The translations under genes were made by a program, and so were the position numbers. From assembly GCA_964057225.1 (NCBI GenBank), contig OZ059898.1, forward strand, positions 682,001 through 746,000: 64,000 nucleotides of DNA, given 5' to 3'. Below, in pieces: positions 37,916 through 52,660 of the stretch (positions within the stretch are counted from its first letter, which is position 1; each line of letters begins with the position of its first letter). The DNA comes from Auanema rhodensis. Lineage: Eukaryota; Nematoda; Chromadorea; Rhabditida; Rhabditidae. The notes under the pieces are model-generated. The model was not told the DNA's origin. It searched no databases and saw nothing but the letters and a program-made list of their open reading frames with translations.

Positions 37916-40372
37916 AATGTCGTATAGTGCATTCGATGCGGATTTTTAAGCTGCGTCGATCTGTGTTATCAGATTTGCGCTAGCTTAAAAATGCACCGAG
38001 ATATCAACTGATATAAGTTCACACTTATATCCTCGATTTTCACCCTGAAGAATTAATTTTTTCGTTGAATAACATTGTCCATCGTTTTTGCCTTGAAAAA
38101 AGGAATCTAAAAACATCTACTTTTTGCTAAATTATTTTGAAATTTTTCGAAAAAATTTTTGTCAAAATGTTTTTGGAAGCAATGTTGAGTGTACATGGAA
38201 ACTCAACATACACTAATGCATCATTTTTCAAACGATCATAACTAATTTTTGTATTAAGCGTTTCTCAATGTAGTATAGTGCATTCGATGCGGATTTTTAA
38301 GCTGCGTCGATCTGTGTTATCAGATTTGCGCTAGCTTAAAAATGCACCGAGATATCAACTGATATAAGTTCACACTTATATCCTCGATTTTCACCCTGAA
38401 GAATTAATTTTTTCGTTGAATAACATTGTCCATCGTTTTTGCCTTGAAAAAAGGAATCTAAAAACATCTACTTTTTGCTAAATTATTTTGAAATTTTTCG
38501 AAAAAATTTTTGTCAAAATGTTTTTGGAAGCAATGTTGAGTGTACATGGAAACTCAACATACACTAATGCATCATTTTTCAAACGATCATAACTAATTTT
38601 TGTATTAAGCGTTTCTCAATGTCGTATTGTGCATTCGATGCGGATTTTTAAGCTGCGTCGATCTGTGTTATCAGATTTGCGCTAGCTTAAAAATGCACCG
38701 AGATATCAACTGATATAAGTTCACACTTATATCCTCGATTTTCACCCTGAAGAATTAATTTTTTCGTTGAATAACATTGTCCATCGTTTTTGCCTTGAAA
38801 AAAGGAATCTAAAAACATCTACTTTTTGCTAAATTATTTTGAAATTTTTCGAAAAAATTTTTGTCAAAATGTTTTTGGAAGTAATGTTGAGTGTACATGG
38901 AAACTCAACATACACTAATGCATCATTTTTCAAACGATCATAACTAATTTTTGTATTAAGCGTTTCTCAATGTCGTATAGTGCATTCGATGCGGATTTTT
39001 AAGCTGCGTCGATCTGTGTTATCAGATTTGCGCTAGCTTAAAAATGCACCGAGATATCAACTGATATAAGTTCACACTTATATCCTCGATTTTCACCCTG
39101 AAGAATTAATTTTTTCGTTGAATAACATTGTCCATCGTTTTTGCCTTGAAAAAAGGAATCTAAAAACATCTACTTTTTGCTAAATTATTTTGAAATTTTT
39201 CGAAAAAATTTTTGTCAAAATGTTTTTGGAAGCAATGTTGAGTGTACATGGAAACTCAACATACACTAATGCATCATTTTTCAAACGATCATAACTAATT
39301 TTTGTATTAAGCGTTTCTCAATGTCGTATTGTGCATTCGATGCGGATTTTTAAGCTGCGTCGATCTGTGTTATCAGATTTGCGCTAGCTTAAAAATGCAC
39401 CGAGATATCAACTGATATAAGTTCACACTTATATCCTCGATTTTCACCCTGAAGAATTAATTTTTTCGTTGAATAACATTGTCCATCGTTTTTGCCTTGA
39501 AAAAAGGAATCTAAAAACATCTACTTTTTGCTAAATTATTTTGAAATTTTTCGAAAAAATTTTTGTCAAAATGTTTTTGGAAGTAATGTTGAGTGTACAT
39601 GGAAACTCAACATACACTAATGCATCATTTTTCAAACGATCATAACTAATTTTTGTATTAAGCGTTTCTCAATGTCGTATAGTGCATTCGATGCGGATTT
39701 TTAAGCTGCGTCGATCTGTGTTATCAGATTTGCGCTAGCTTAAAAATGCACCGAGATATCAACTGATATAAGTTCACACTTATATCCTCGATTTTCACCC
39801 TGAAGAATTAATTTTTTCGTTGAATAACATTGTCCATCGTTTTTGCCTTGAAAAAAGGAATCTAAAAACATCTACTTTTTGCTAAATTATTTTGAAATTT
39901 TTCGAAAAAATTTTTGTCAAAATGTTTTTGGAAGCAATGTTGAGTGTACATGGAAACTCAACATACACTAATGCATCATTTTTCAAACGATCATAACTAA
40001 TTTTTGTATTAAGCGTTTCTCAATGTAGTATAGTGCATTCGATGCGGATTTTTAAGCTGCGTCGATCTGTGTTATCAGATTTGCGCTAGCTTAAAAATGC
40101 ACCGAGATATCAACTGATATAAGTTCACACTTATATCCTCGATTTTCACCCTGAAGAATTAATTTTTTCGTTGAATAACATTGTCCATCGTTTTTGCCTT
40201 GAAAAAAGGAATCTAAAAACATCTACTTTTTGCTAAATTATTTTGAAATTTTTCGAAAAAATTTTTGTCAAAATGTTTTTGGAAGCAATGTTGAGTGTAC
40301 ATGGAAACTCAACATACACTAATGCATCATTTTTCAAACGATCATAACTAATTTTTGTATTAAGCGTTTTTC
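37916..40372 (+). repeat. Array segment with CATCGTTTTTGCC, including a duplicated dimer
   Basis: Monomers 109-115 all read CCATCGTTTTTGCC where the norm is CCATCGTCTTTGCC; the only other case I saw is 31944. Within it, 38618-39319 and 39320-40021 are near-perfect tandem copies of a 702-bp dimer. The first unit of each has GTCGTATTGTGC and GAAGTAATG; the second has GTCGTATAGTGC and GAAGCAATG. The last monomer ends GCGTTTTTCAATG. Confidence 0.87.
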
Positions 40373-43300
40373 AATGTAGTATAGTGCATTCGATGCGGAT
40401 TTTTAAGCTGCGTCGATCTGTGTTATCAGATTTGCGCTAGCTTAAAAATGCACCGAGATATCAACTGATATAAGTTCACACTTATATCCTCGATTTTCAC
40501 CCTGAAGAATTAATTTTTTTGTTGAATAACATTGTCCATCGTCTTTGCCTTGGAAAAAGGAATCTAAAAACATCTACTTTTTGCTAAATTATTTTGAAAT
40601 TTTTCGAAAAAATTTTTGTCAAAATGTTTTTGGAAGTAATGTTGAGTGTACATGGAAACTCAACATACACTAATGCATCATTTTTCAAACGATCATAACT
40701 AATTTTTGTATTAAGCGTTTCTCAATGTCGTATAGTGCATTCGATGCGGATTTTTAAGCTGCGTCGATCTGTGTTATCAGATTTGCGCTAGCTTAAAAAT
40801 GCACCGAGATATCAACTGATATAAGTTCACACTTATATCCTCGATTTTCACCCTGAAGAATTAATTTTTTCGTTGAATAACATTGTCCATCGTCTTTGCC
40901 TTGAAAAAAGGAATCTAAAAACATCTACTTTTTGCTAAATTATTTTGAAATTTTTCGAAAAAATTTTTGTCAAAATGTTTTTGGAAGCAATGTTGAGTGT
41001 ACATGGAAACTCAACATACACTAATGCATCATTTTTCAAACGATCATAACTAATTTTTGTATTAAGCGTTTCTCAATGTAGTATAGTGCATTCGATGCGG
41101 ATTTTTAAGCTGCGTCGATCTGTGTTATCAGATTTGCGCTAGCTTAAAAATGCACCGAGATATCAACTGATATAAGTTCACACTTATATCCTCGATTTTC
41201 ACCCTGAAGAATTAATTTTTTTGTTGAATAACATTGTCCATCGTCTTTGCCTTGAAAAAAGAAATCTAAAAACATCTACTTTTTGCTAAATTATTTTGAA
41301 ATTTTTCGAAAAAATTTTTGTCAAAATGTTTTTGGAAGTAATGTTGAGTGTACATGGAAACTCAACATACACTAATGCATCATTTTTCAAACGATCATAA
41401 CTAATTTTTGTATTAAGCGTTTCTCAATGTCGTATAGTGCATTCGATGCGGATTTTTAAGCTGCGTCGATCTGTGTTATCAGATTTGCGCTAGCTTAAAA
41501 ATGCACCGAGATATCAACTGATATAAGTTCACACTTATATCCTCGATTTTCACCCTGAAGAATTAATTTTTTCGTTGAATAACATTGTCCATCGTCTTTG
41601 CCTTGAAAAAAGGAATCTAAAAACATCTACTTTTCGCTAAATTATTTTGAAATTTTTCGAAAAAATTTTTGTCAAAATGTTTTTGGAAGCAATGTTGAGT
41701 GTACATGGAAACTCAACATACACTAATGCATCATTTTTCAAACGATCATAACTAATTTTTGTATTAAGCGTTTCTCAATGTAGTATAGTGCATTCGATGC
41801 GGATTTTTAAGCTGCGTCGATCTGTGTTATCAGATTTGCGCTAGCTTAGAAATGCACCGAGATATCAACTGATATAAGTTCACACTTATATCCTCGATTT
41901 TCACCCTGAAGAATTAATTTTTTTGTTGAATAACATTGTCCATCGTCTTTGCCTTGAAAAAAGGAATCTAAAAACATCTACTTTTTGCTAAATTATTTTG
42001 AAATTTTTCGAAAAAATTTTTGTCAAAATGTTTTTGGAAGTAATGTTGAGTGTACATGGAAACTCAACATACACTAATGCATCATTTTTCAAACGATCAT
42101 AACTAATTTTTGTATTAAGCGTTTCTCAATGTCGTATAGTGCATTCGATGCGGATTTTTAAGCTGCGTCGATCTGTGTTATCAGATTTGCGCTAGCTTAA
42201 AAATGCACCGAGATATCAACTGATATAAGTTCACACTTATATCCTCGATTTTCACCCTGAAGAATTAATTTTTTTGTTGAATAACATTGTCCATCGTCTT
42301 TGCCTTGAAAAAAGGAATCTAAAAACATCTACTTTTTGCTAAATTATTTTGAAATTTTTCGAAAAAATTTTTGTCAAAATGTTTTTGGAAGCAATGTTGA
42401 GTGTACATGGAAACTCAACATACACTAATGCATCATTTTTCAAACGATCATAACTAATTTTTGTATTAAGCGTTTCTCAATGTAGTATAGTGCATTCGAT
42501 GCGGATTTTTAAGCTGCGTCGATCTGTGTTATCAGATTTGCGCTAGCTTAAAAATGCACCGAGATATCAACTGATATAAGTTCACACTTATATCCTCGAT
42601 TTTCACCCTGAAGAATTAATTTTTTCGTTGAATAACATTGTCCATCGTCTTTGCCTTGAAAAAAGGAATCTAAAAACATCTACTTTTTGCTAAATTATTT
42701 TGAAATTTTTCGAAAAAATTTTTGTCAAAATGTTTTTGGAAGCAATGTTGAGTGTACATGGAAACTCAACATACACTAATGCATCATTTTTCAAACGATC
42801 ATAACTAATTTTTGTATTAAGCGTTTCTCAATGTCGTATAGTGCATTCGATGCGGATTTTTAAGCTGCGTCGATCTGTGTTATCAGATTTGCGCTAGCTT
42901 AAAAATGCACCGAGATATCAACTGATATAAGTTCACACTTATATCCTCGATTTTCACCCTGAAGAATTAATTTTTTCGTTGAATAACATTGTCCATCGTC
43001 TTTGCCTTGAAAAAAGGAATCTAAAAACATCTACTTTTTGCTAAATTATTTTGAAAATTTTTCGAAAAAATTTTTGTCAAAATGTTTTTGGAAGCAATGT
43101 TGAGTGTACATGGAAACTCAACATACACTAATGCATCATTTTTCAAACGATCATAACTAATTTTTGAATTAAGCGTTTCTCAATGTCGTATAGTGCATTC
43201 GATGCGGATTTTTAAGCTGCGTCGATCTGTGTTATCAGATTTGCGCTAGCTTAAAAATGCACCGAGATATCAACTGATATAAGTTCACACTTATATCCTC

Positions 43301-43532
43301 GATTTTCACCCTGAAGAATTAATTTTTTCGTTGAATAACATTGTCCATCGTCTTTGCCTTGAAAAAAGGAATCTAAAAACATCTACTTTTTGCTAAATTA
43401 TTTTGAAATTTTTCGAAAAAATTTTTGTCAAAATGTTTTTGGAAGCAATGTTGAGTGTACATGGAAACTCAACATACACTAATGCATCATTTTTCAATCG
43501 ATCATAACTAATTTTTGTATTAAGCGTTTCTC
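40373..43532 (+). repeat. Mixed monomers 116-124
   Basis: GAAGTAATG monomers (40373, 41075, 41777) alternate with GTCGTAT/GAAGCAATG monomers (40724, 41426, 42128), again a dimeric pattern of about 702 bp. Private marks are TTGGAAAAAGG at 40373, AGAAATC at 41075, CTTTTCGCTAAATT at 41426, GCTTAGAAATG at 41777, TTTTTGAATTAAG with one extra A in the 42830 monomer, and TTTTTCAATCGATC at 43182. No longer period was evident. Confidence 0.75.
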
Positions 43533-46500
43533 AATGTAGTATAGTGCATTCGATGCGGATTTTTAAGCTGCGTCGATCTGTGTTATGAGATTTGCGCTAG
43601 CTTAAAAATGCACCGAGATATCAACTGATATAAGTTCACACTTATATCCTCGATTTTCACCCTGAAGAATTAATTTTTTCGTTGAATAACATTGTCCATC
43701 GTCTTTGCCTTGAAAAAAGGAATCTAAAAACATCTACTTTTTGCTAAATTATTTTGAAATTTTTCGAAAAAATTTTTGTCAAAATGTTTTTGGAAGCAAT
43801 GTTGAGTGTACATGGAAACTCAACATACACTAATGCATCATTTTTCAAACGATCATAACTAATTTTTGTATTAAGCGTTTCTCAATGTAGTATAGTGCAT
43901 TCGATGCGGATTTTTAAGCTGCGTCGATCTGTGTTATCAGATTTGCGCTAGCTTAAAAATGCACCGAGATATCAACTGATATAAGTTCACACTTATATCC
44001 TCGATTTTCACCCTGAAGAATTAATTTTTTTGTTGAATAACATTGTCCATCATCTTTGCCTTGAAAAAAGGAATCTAAAAACATCTACTTTTTGCTAAAT
44101 TATTTTGAAAATTTTTCGAAAAAATTTTTGTCAAAATGTTTTTGGAAGCAATGTTGAGTGTACATGGAAACTCAACATACACTAATGCATCATTTTTCAA
44201 ACGATCATAACTAATTTTTGTATTAAGCGTTTCTCAATGTCGTATAGTGCATTCGATGCGGATTTTTAAGCTGCGTCGATCTGTGTTATCAGATTTGCGC
44301 TAGCTTAAAAATGCACCGAGATATCAACTGATATAAGTTCACACTTATATCCTCGATTTTCACCCTGAAGAATTAATTTTTTCGTTGAATAACATTGTCC
44401 ATCGTCTTTGCCTTGAAAAAAGGAATCTAAAAACATCTACTTTTTGCTAAATTATCTTGAAATTTTTCGAAAAAATTTTTGTCAAAATGTTTTTGGAAGC
44501 AATGTTGAGTGTACATGGAAACTCAACATACACTAATGCATCATTTTTCAAACGATCATAACTAATTTTTGTATTAAGCGTTTCTCAATGTAGTATAGTG
44601 CATTCGATGCGGATTTTTAAGCTGCGTCGATCTGTGTTATCAGATTTGCGCTAGCTTAAAAATGCACCGAGATATCAACTGATATAAGTTCACACTTATA
44701 TCCTCGATTTTCACCCTGAAGAATTAATTTTTTTGTTGAATAACATTGTCCATCGTCTTTGCCTTGAAAAAAGGAATCTAAAAACATCTACTTTTTGCTA
44801 AATTATCTTGAAATTTTTCGAAAAAATTTTTGTCAAAATGTTTTTGGAAGCAATGTTGAGTGTACATGGAAACTCAACATACACTAATGCATCATTTTTC
44901 AAACGATCATAACTAATTTTTGTATTAAGCGTTTCTCAATGTAGTATAGTGCATTCGATGCGGATTTTTAAGCTGCGTCGATCTGTGTTATCAGATTTGC
45001 GCTAGCTTAAAAATGCACCGAGATATCAACTGATATAAGTTCACACTTATATCCTCGATTTTCACCCTGAAGAATTAATTTTTTCGTTGAATAACATTGT
45101 CCATCGTCTTTGCCTTGAAAAAAGGAATCTAAAAACATCTACTTTTTGCTAAATTATCTTGAAATTTTTCGAAAAAATTTTTGTCAAAATGTTTTTGGAA
45201 GCAATGTTGAGTGTACATGGAAACTCAACATACACTAATGCATCATTTTTCAAACGATCATAACTAATTTTTGTATTAAGCGTTTCTCAATGTAGTATAG
45301 TGCATTCGATGCGGATTTTTAAGCTGCGTCGATCTGTGTTATCAGATTTGCGCTAGCTTAAAAATGCACCGAGATATCAACTGATATAAGTTCACACTTA
45401 TATCCTCGATTTTCACCCTGAAGAATTAATTTTTTTGTTGAATAACATTGTCCATCGTCTTTGCCTTGAAAAAAGGAATCTAAAAACATCTACTTTTTGC
45501 TAAATTATCTTGAAATTTTTCGAAAAAATTTTTGTCAAAATGTTTTTGGAAGCAATGTTGAGTGTACATGGAAACTCAACATACACTAATGCATCATTTT
45601 TCAAACGATCATAACTAATTTTTGTATTAAGCGTTTCTCAATGTAGTATAGTGCATTCGATGCGGATTTTTAAGCTGCGTCGATCTGTGTTATCAGATTT
45701 GCGCTAGCTTAAAAATGCACCGAGATATCAACTGATATAAGTTCACACTTATATCCTCGATTTTCACCCTGAAGAATTAATTTTTTTGTTGAATAACATT
45801 GTCCATCGTCTTTGCCTTGAAAAAAGGAATCTAAAAACATCTACTTTTTGCTAAATTATTTTGAAAATTTTTCGAAAAAATTTTTGTCAAAATGTTTTTG
45901 GAAGCAATGTTGAGTGTACATGGAAACTCAACATACACTAATGCATCATTTTTCAAACGATCATAACTAATTTTTGTATTAAGCGTTTCTCAATGTCGTA
46001 TAGTGCATTCGATGCGGATTTTTAAGCTGCGTCGATCTGTGTTATCAGATTTGCGCTAGCTTAAAAATGCACCGAGATATCAACTGATATAAGTTCACAC
46101 TTATATCCTCGATTTTCACCCTGAAGAATTAATTTTTTTGTTGAATAACATTGTCCATCGTCTTTGCCTTGAAAAAAGGAATCTAAAAACATTTACTTTT
46201 TGCTAAATTATCTTGAAATTTTTCGAAAAAATTTTTGTCAAAATGTTTTTGGAAGCAATGTTGAGTGTACATGGAAACTCAACATACACTAATGCATCAT
46301 TTTTCAAACGATCATAACTAATTTTTGTATTAAGCGTTTCTCAATGTAGTATAGTGCATTCGATGCGGATTTTTAAGCTGCGTCGATCTGTGTTATTAGA
46401 TTTGCGCTAGCTTAAAAATGCACCGAGATATCAACTGATATAAGTTCACACTTATATCCTCGATTTTCACCCTGAAGAATTAATTTTTTTGTTGAATAAC

Positions 46501-49500
46501 ATTGTCCATCGTCTTTGCCTTGAAAAAAGGAATCTAAAAACATCTACTTTTTGCTAAATTATTTTGAAATTTTTCGAAAAAATTTTTGTCAAAATGTTTT
46601 TGGAAGCAATGTTGAGTGTACATGGAAACTCAACATACACTAATGCATCATTTTTCAAACGATCATAACTAATTTTTGTATTAAGCGTTTCTCAATGTAG
46701 TATAGTGCATTCGATGCGGATTTTTAAGCTGCGTCGATCTGTGTTATCAGATTTGCGCTAGCTTAAAAATGCACCGAGATATCAACTGATATAAGTTCAC
46801 ACTTATATCCTCGATTTTCACCCTGAAGAATTAATTTTTTCGTTGAATAACATTGTCCATCGTCTTTGCCTTGAAAAAAGGAATCTAAAAACATCTACTT
46901 TTTGCTAAATTATCTTGAAATTTTTCGAAAAAATTTTTGTCAAAATGTTTTTGGAAGCAATGTTGAGTGTACATGGAAACTCAACATACACTAATGCATC
47001 ATTTTTCAAACGATCATAACTAATTTTTGTATTAAGCGTTTCTCAATGTAGTATAGTGCATTCGATGCGGATTTTTAAGCTGCGTCGATCTGTGTTATCA
47101 GATTTGCGCTAGCTTAAAAATGCACCGAGATATCAACTGATATAAGTTCACACTTATATCCTCGATTTTCACCCTGAAGAATTAATTTTTTCGTTGAATA
47201 ACATTGTCCATCGTCTTTGCCTTGAAAAAAGGAATCTAAAAACATCTACTTTTTGCTAAATTATCTTGAAATTTTTCGAAAAAATTTTTGTCAAAATGTT
47301 TTTGGAAGCAATGTTGAGTGTACATGGAAACTCAACATACACTAATGCATCATTTTTCAAACGATCATAACTAATTTTTGTATTAAGCGTTTCTCAATGT
47401 AGTATAGTGCATTCGATGCGGATTTTTAAGCTGCGTCGATCTGTGTTATCAGATTTGCGCTAGCTTAAAAATGCACCGAGATATCAACTGATATAAGTTC
47501 ACACTTATATCCTCGATTTTCACCCTGAAGAATTAATTTTTTCGTTGAATAACATTGTCCATCGTCTTTGCCTTGAAAAAAGGAATCTAAAAACATCTAC
47601 TTTTTGCTAAATTATCTTGAAATTTTTCGAAAAAATTTTTGTCAAAATGTTTTTGGAAGCAATGTTGAGTGTACATGGAAACTCAACATACACTAATGCA
47701 TCATTTTTCAAACGATCATAACTAATTTTTGTATTAAGCGTTTCTCAATGTAGTATAGTGCATTCGATGCGGATTTTTAAGCTGCGTCGATCTGTGTTAT
47801 CAGATTTGCGCTAGCTTAAAAATGCACCGAGATATCAACTGATATAAGTTCACACTTATATCCTCGATTTTCACCCTGAAGAATTAATTTTTTTGTTGAA
47901 TAACATTGTCCATCGTCTTTGCCTTGAAAAAAGGAATCTAAAAACATCTACTTTTTGCTAAATTATCTTGAAATTTTTCGAAAAAATTTTTGTCAAAATG
48001 TTTTTGGAAGCAATGTTGAGTGTACATGGAAACTCAACATACACTAATGCATCATTTTTCAAACGATCATAACTAATTTTTGTATTAAGCGTTTCTCAAT
48101 GTCGTATAGTGCATTCGATGCGGATTTTTAAGCTGCGTCGATCTGTGTTATCAGATTTGCGCTAGCTTAAAAATGCACCGAGATATCAACTGATATAAGT
48201 TCACACTTATATCCTCGATTTTCACCCTGAAGAATTAATTTTTTCGTTGAATAACATTGTCCATCGTCTTTGCCTTGAAAAAAGGAATCTAAAAACATCT
48301 ACTTTTTGCTAAATTATCTTGAAATTTTTCGAAAAAATTTTTGTCAAAATGTTTTTGGAAGCAATGTTGAGTGTACATGGAAACTCAACATACACTAATG
48401 CATCATTTTTCAAACGATCATAACTAATTTTTGTATTAAGCGTTTCTCAATGTAGTATAGTGCATTCGATGCGGATTTTTAAGCTGCGTCGATCTGTGTT
48501 ATCAGATTTGCGCTAGCTTAAAAATGCACCGAGATATCAACTGATATAAGTTCACACTTATATCCTCGATTTTCACCCTGAAGAATTAATTTTTTCGTTG
48601 AATAACATTGTCCATCGTCTTTGCCTTGAAAAAAGGAATCTAAAAACATCTACTTTTTGCTAAATTATCTTGAAATTTTTCGAAAAAATTTTTGTCAAAA
48701 TGTTTTTGGAAGCAATGTTGAGTGTACATGGAAACTCAACATACACTAATGCATCATTTTTCAAACGATCATAACTAATTTTTGTATTAAGCGTTTCTCA
48801 ATGTAGTATAGTGCATTCGATGCGGATTTTTAAGCTGCGTCGATCTGTGTTATCAGATTTGCGCTAGCTTAAAAATGCACCGAGATATCAACTGATATAA
48901 GTTCACACTTATATCCTCGATTTTCACCCTGAAGAATTAATTTTTTCGTTGAATAACATTGTCCATCGTCTTTGCCTTGAAAAAAGGAATCTAAAAACAT
49001 CTACTTTTTGCTAAATTATCTTGAAATTTTTCGAAAAAATTTTTGTCAAAATGTTTTTGGAAGCAATGTTGAGTGTACATGGAAACTCAACATACACTAA
49101 TGCATCATTTTTCAAACGATCATAACTAATTTTTGTATTAAGCGTTTCTCAATGTAGTATAGTGCATTCGATGCGGATTTTTAAGCTGCGTCGATCTGTG
49201 TTATCAGATTTGCGCTAGCTTAAAAATGCACCGAGATATCAACTGATATAAGTTCACACTTATATCCTCGATTTTCACCCTGAAGAATTAATTTTTTTGT
49301 TGAATAACATTGTCCATCGTCTTTGCCTTGAAAAAAGGAATCTAAAAACATCTACTTTTTGCTAAATTATCTTGAAATTTTTCGAAAAAATTTTTGTCAA
49401 AATGTTTTTGGAAGCAATGTTGAGTGTACATGGAAACTCAACATACACTAATGCATCATTTTTCAAACGATCATAACTAATTTTTGTATTAAGCGTTTCT

Positions 49501-49501
49501 C
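43533..49501 (+). repeat. Array segment dominated by ATTATCTTG monomers
   Basis: Monomers 125-141. Most have ATTATCTTG. Those at 46694, 47045, 47396, 48449 and 48800 look identical by eye, making this one of the most uniform stretches in the window. Exceptions are 43533 (GTTATGAGATT), 43884 (CCATCATCTTTG, 352 bp), 45640 (352 bp), 45992 (ACATTTACTTTT) and 46343 (GTTATTAGATT). Confidence 0.8.
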
Positions 49502-52500
49502 AATGTCGTATAGTGCATTCGATGCGGATTTATAAGCTGCGTCGATCTGTGTTTTCAGATTTGCGCTAGCTTAAAAATGCACCGAGATATCAACTGATAT
49601 AAGTTCACACTTATATCCTCGATTTTCACCCTGAAGAATTAATTTTTTTGTTGAATAACATTGTCCATCGTCTTTGCCTTGAAAAACGAAATCTAAAAAC
49701 ATCTACTTTTTGCTAAATTATTTTGAAATTTTTCGAAAAAATTTTTGTCAAAATGTTTTTGGAAGCAATGTTGAGTGTACATGGAAACTCAACATACACT
49801 AATGCATCATTTTTCAAACGATCATAACTAATTTTTGTATTAAGCGTTTCTCAATGTCGTATAGTGCATTCGATGCGGATTTTTAAGCTGCGTCGATCTG
49901 TGTTATCAGATTTGCGCTAGCTTAAAAATGCACCGAGATATCAACTGATATAAGTTCACACTTATATCCTCGATTTTCACCCTGAAGAATTAATTTTTTC
50001 GTTGAATAACATTGTCCATCGTCTTTGCCTTGAAAAAAGGAATCTAAAAACATCTACTTTTTGCTAAATTATCTTGAAATTTTTCGAAAAAATTTTTGTC
50101 AAAATGTTTTTGGAAGCAATGTTGAGTGTACATGGAAACTCAACATACACTAATGCATCATTTTTCAAACGATCATAACTAATTTTTGTATTAAGCGTTT
50201 CTCAATGTAGTATAGTGCATTCGATGCGGATTTTTAAGCTGCGTCGATCTGTGTTATTAGATTTGCGCTAGCTTAAAAATGCACCGAGATATCAACTGAT
50301 ATAAGTTCACACTTATATCCTCGATTTTCACCCTGAAGAATTAATTTTTTCGTTGAATAACATTGTCCATCGTCTTTGCCTTGAAAAAAGGAATCTAAAA
50401 ACATCTACTTTTTGCTAAATTATCTTGAAATTTTTCGAAAAAATTTTTGTCAAAATGTTTTTGGAAGCAATGTTGAGTGTACATGGAAACTCAACATACA
50501 CTAATGCATCATTTTTCAAACGATCATAACTAATTTTTGTATTAAGCGTTTCTCAATGTAGTATAGTGCATTCGATGCGGATTTTTAAGCTGCGTCGATC
50601 TGTGTTATCAGATTTGCGCTAGCTTAAAAATGCACCGAGATATCAACTGATATAAGTTCACACTTATATCCTCGATTTTCACCCTGAAGAATTAATTTTT
50701 TTGTTGAATAACATTGTCCATCGTCTTTGCCTTGAAAAAAGGAATCTAAAAACATCTACTTTTTGCTAAATTATCTTGAAATTTTTCGAAAAAATTTTTG
50801 TCAAAATGTTTTTGGAAGCAATGTTGAGTGTACATGGAAACTCAACATACACTAATGCATCATTTTTCAAACGATCATAACTAATTTTTGTATTAAGCGT
50901 TTCTCAATGTCGTATAGTGCATTCGATGCGGATTTATAAGCTGCGTCGATCTGTGTTTTCAGATTTGCGCTAGCTTAAAAATGCACCGAGATATCAACTG
51001 ATATAAGTTCACACTTATATCCTCGATTTTCACCCTGAAGAATTAATTTTTTTGTTGAATAACATTGTCCATCGTCTTTGCCTTGAAAAACGAAATCTAA
51101 AAACATCTACTTTTTGCTAAATTATTTTGAAATTTTTCGAAAAAATTTTTGTCAAAATGTTTTTGGAAGCAATGTTGAGTGTACATGGAAACTCAACATA
51201 CACTAATGCATCATTTTTCAAACGATCATAACTAATTTTTGTATTAAGCGTTTCTCAATGTCGTATAGTGCATTCGATGCGGATTTTTAAGCTGCGTCGA
51301 TCTGTGTTATCAGATTTGCGCTAGCTTAAAAATGCACCGAGATATCAACTGATATAAGTTCACACTTATATCCTCGATTTTCACCCTGAAGAATTAATTT
51401 TTTCGTTGAATAACATTGTCCATCGTCTTTGCCTTGAAAAAAGGAATCTAAAAACATCTACTTTTTGCTAAATTATCTTGAAATTTTTCGAAAAAATTTT
51501 TGTCAAAATGTTTTTGGAAGCAATGTTGAGTGTACATGGAAACTCAACATACACTAATGCATCATTTTTCAAACGATCATAACTAATTTTTGTATTAAGC
51601 GTTTCTCAATGTAGTATAGTGCATTCGATGCGGATTTTTAAGCTGCGTCGATCTGTGTTATTAGATTTGCGCTAGCTTAAAAATGCACCGAGATATCAAC
51701 TGATATAAGTTCACACTTATATCCTCGATTTTCACCCTGAAGAATTAATTTTTTTGTTGAATAACATTGTCCATCGTCTTTGCCTTGAAAAAAGGAATCT
51801 AAAAACATCTACTTTTTGCTAAATTATTTTGAAATTTTTCGAAAAAATTTTTGTCAAAATGTTTTTGGAAGCAATGTTGAGTGTACATGGAAACTCAACA
51901 TACACTAATGCATCATTTTTCAAACGATCATAACTAATTTTTGTATTAAGCGTTTCTCAATGTAGTATAGTGCATTCGATGCGGATTTTTAAGCTGCGTC
52001 GATCTGTGTTATCAGATTTGCGCTAGCTTAAAAATGCACCGAGATATCAACTGATATAAGTTCACACTTATATCCTCGATTTTCACCCTGAAGAATTAAT
52101 TTTTTTGTTGAATAACATTGTCCATCGTCTTTGCCTTGAAAAACGAAATCTAAAAACATCTACTTTTTGCTAAATTATTTTGAAATTTTTCGAAAAAATT
52201 TTTGTCAAAATGTTTTTGGAAGCAATGTTGAGTGTACATGGAAACTCAACATACACTAATGCATCATTTTTCAAACGATCATAACTAATTTTTGTATTAA
52301 GCGTTTCTCAATGTCGTATAGTGCATTCGATGCGGATTTTTAAGCTGCGTCGATCTGTGTTATCAGATTTGCGCTAGCTTAAAAATGCACCGAGATATCA
52401 ACTGATATAAGTTCACACTTATATCCTCGATTTTCACCCTGAAGAATTAATTTTTTCGTTGAATAACATTGTCCATCGTCTTTGCCTTGAAAAAAGGAAT

Positions 52501-52660
52501 CTAAAAACATCTACTTTTTGCTAAATTATCTTGAAATTTTTCGAAAAAATTTTTGTCAAAATGTTTTTGGAAGCAATGTTGAGTGTACATGGAAACTCAA
52601 CATACACTAATGCATCATTTTTCAAACGATCATAACTAATTTTTGTATTAAGCGTTTCTC
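49502..52660 (+). repeat. Trimer/tetramer higher-order repeats marked by ACGAAATC
   Basis: Monomers 142-150. The marker AAAAACGAAATC occurs at 49502, 50906 and 51959. Each is followed by a GTCGTAT/ATTATCTTG monomer (49853, 51257, 52310) and then by a GTTATTAGATT monomer (50204, 51608, 52661). The first two markers also share GATTTATAAGC and GTGTTTTCAG; the third has the common forms. Spacing is four monomers (1,404 bp), then three (1,053 bp), so the unit changed length by one monomer between copies. Confidence 0.85.
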
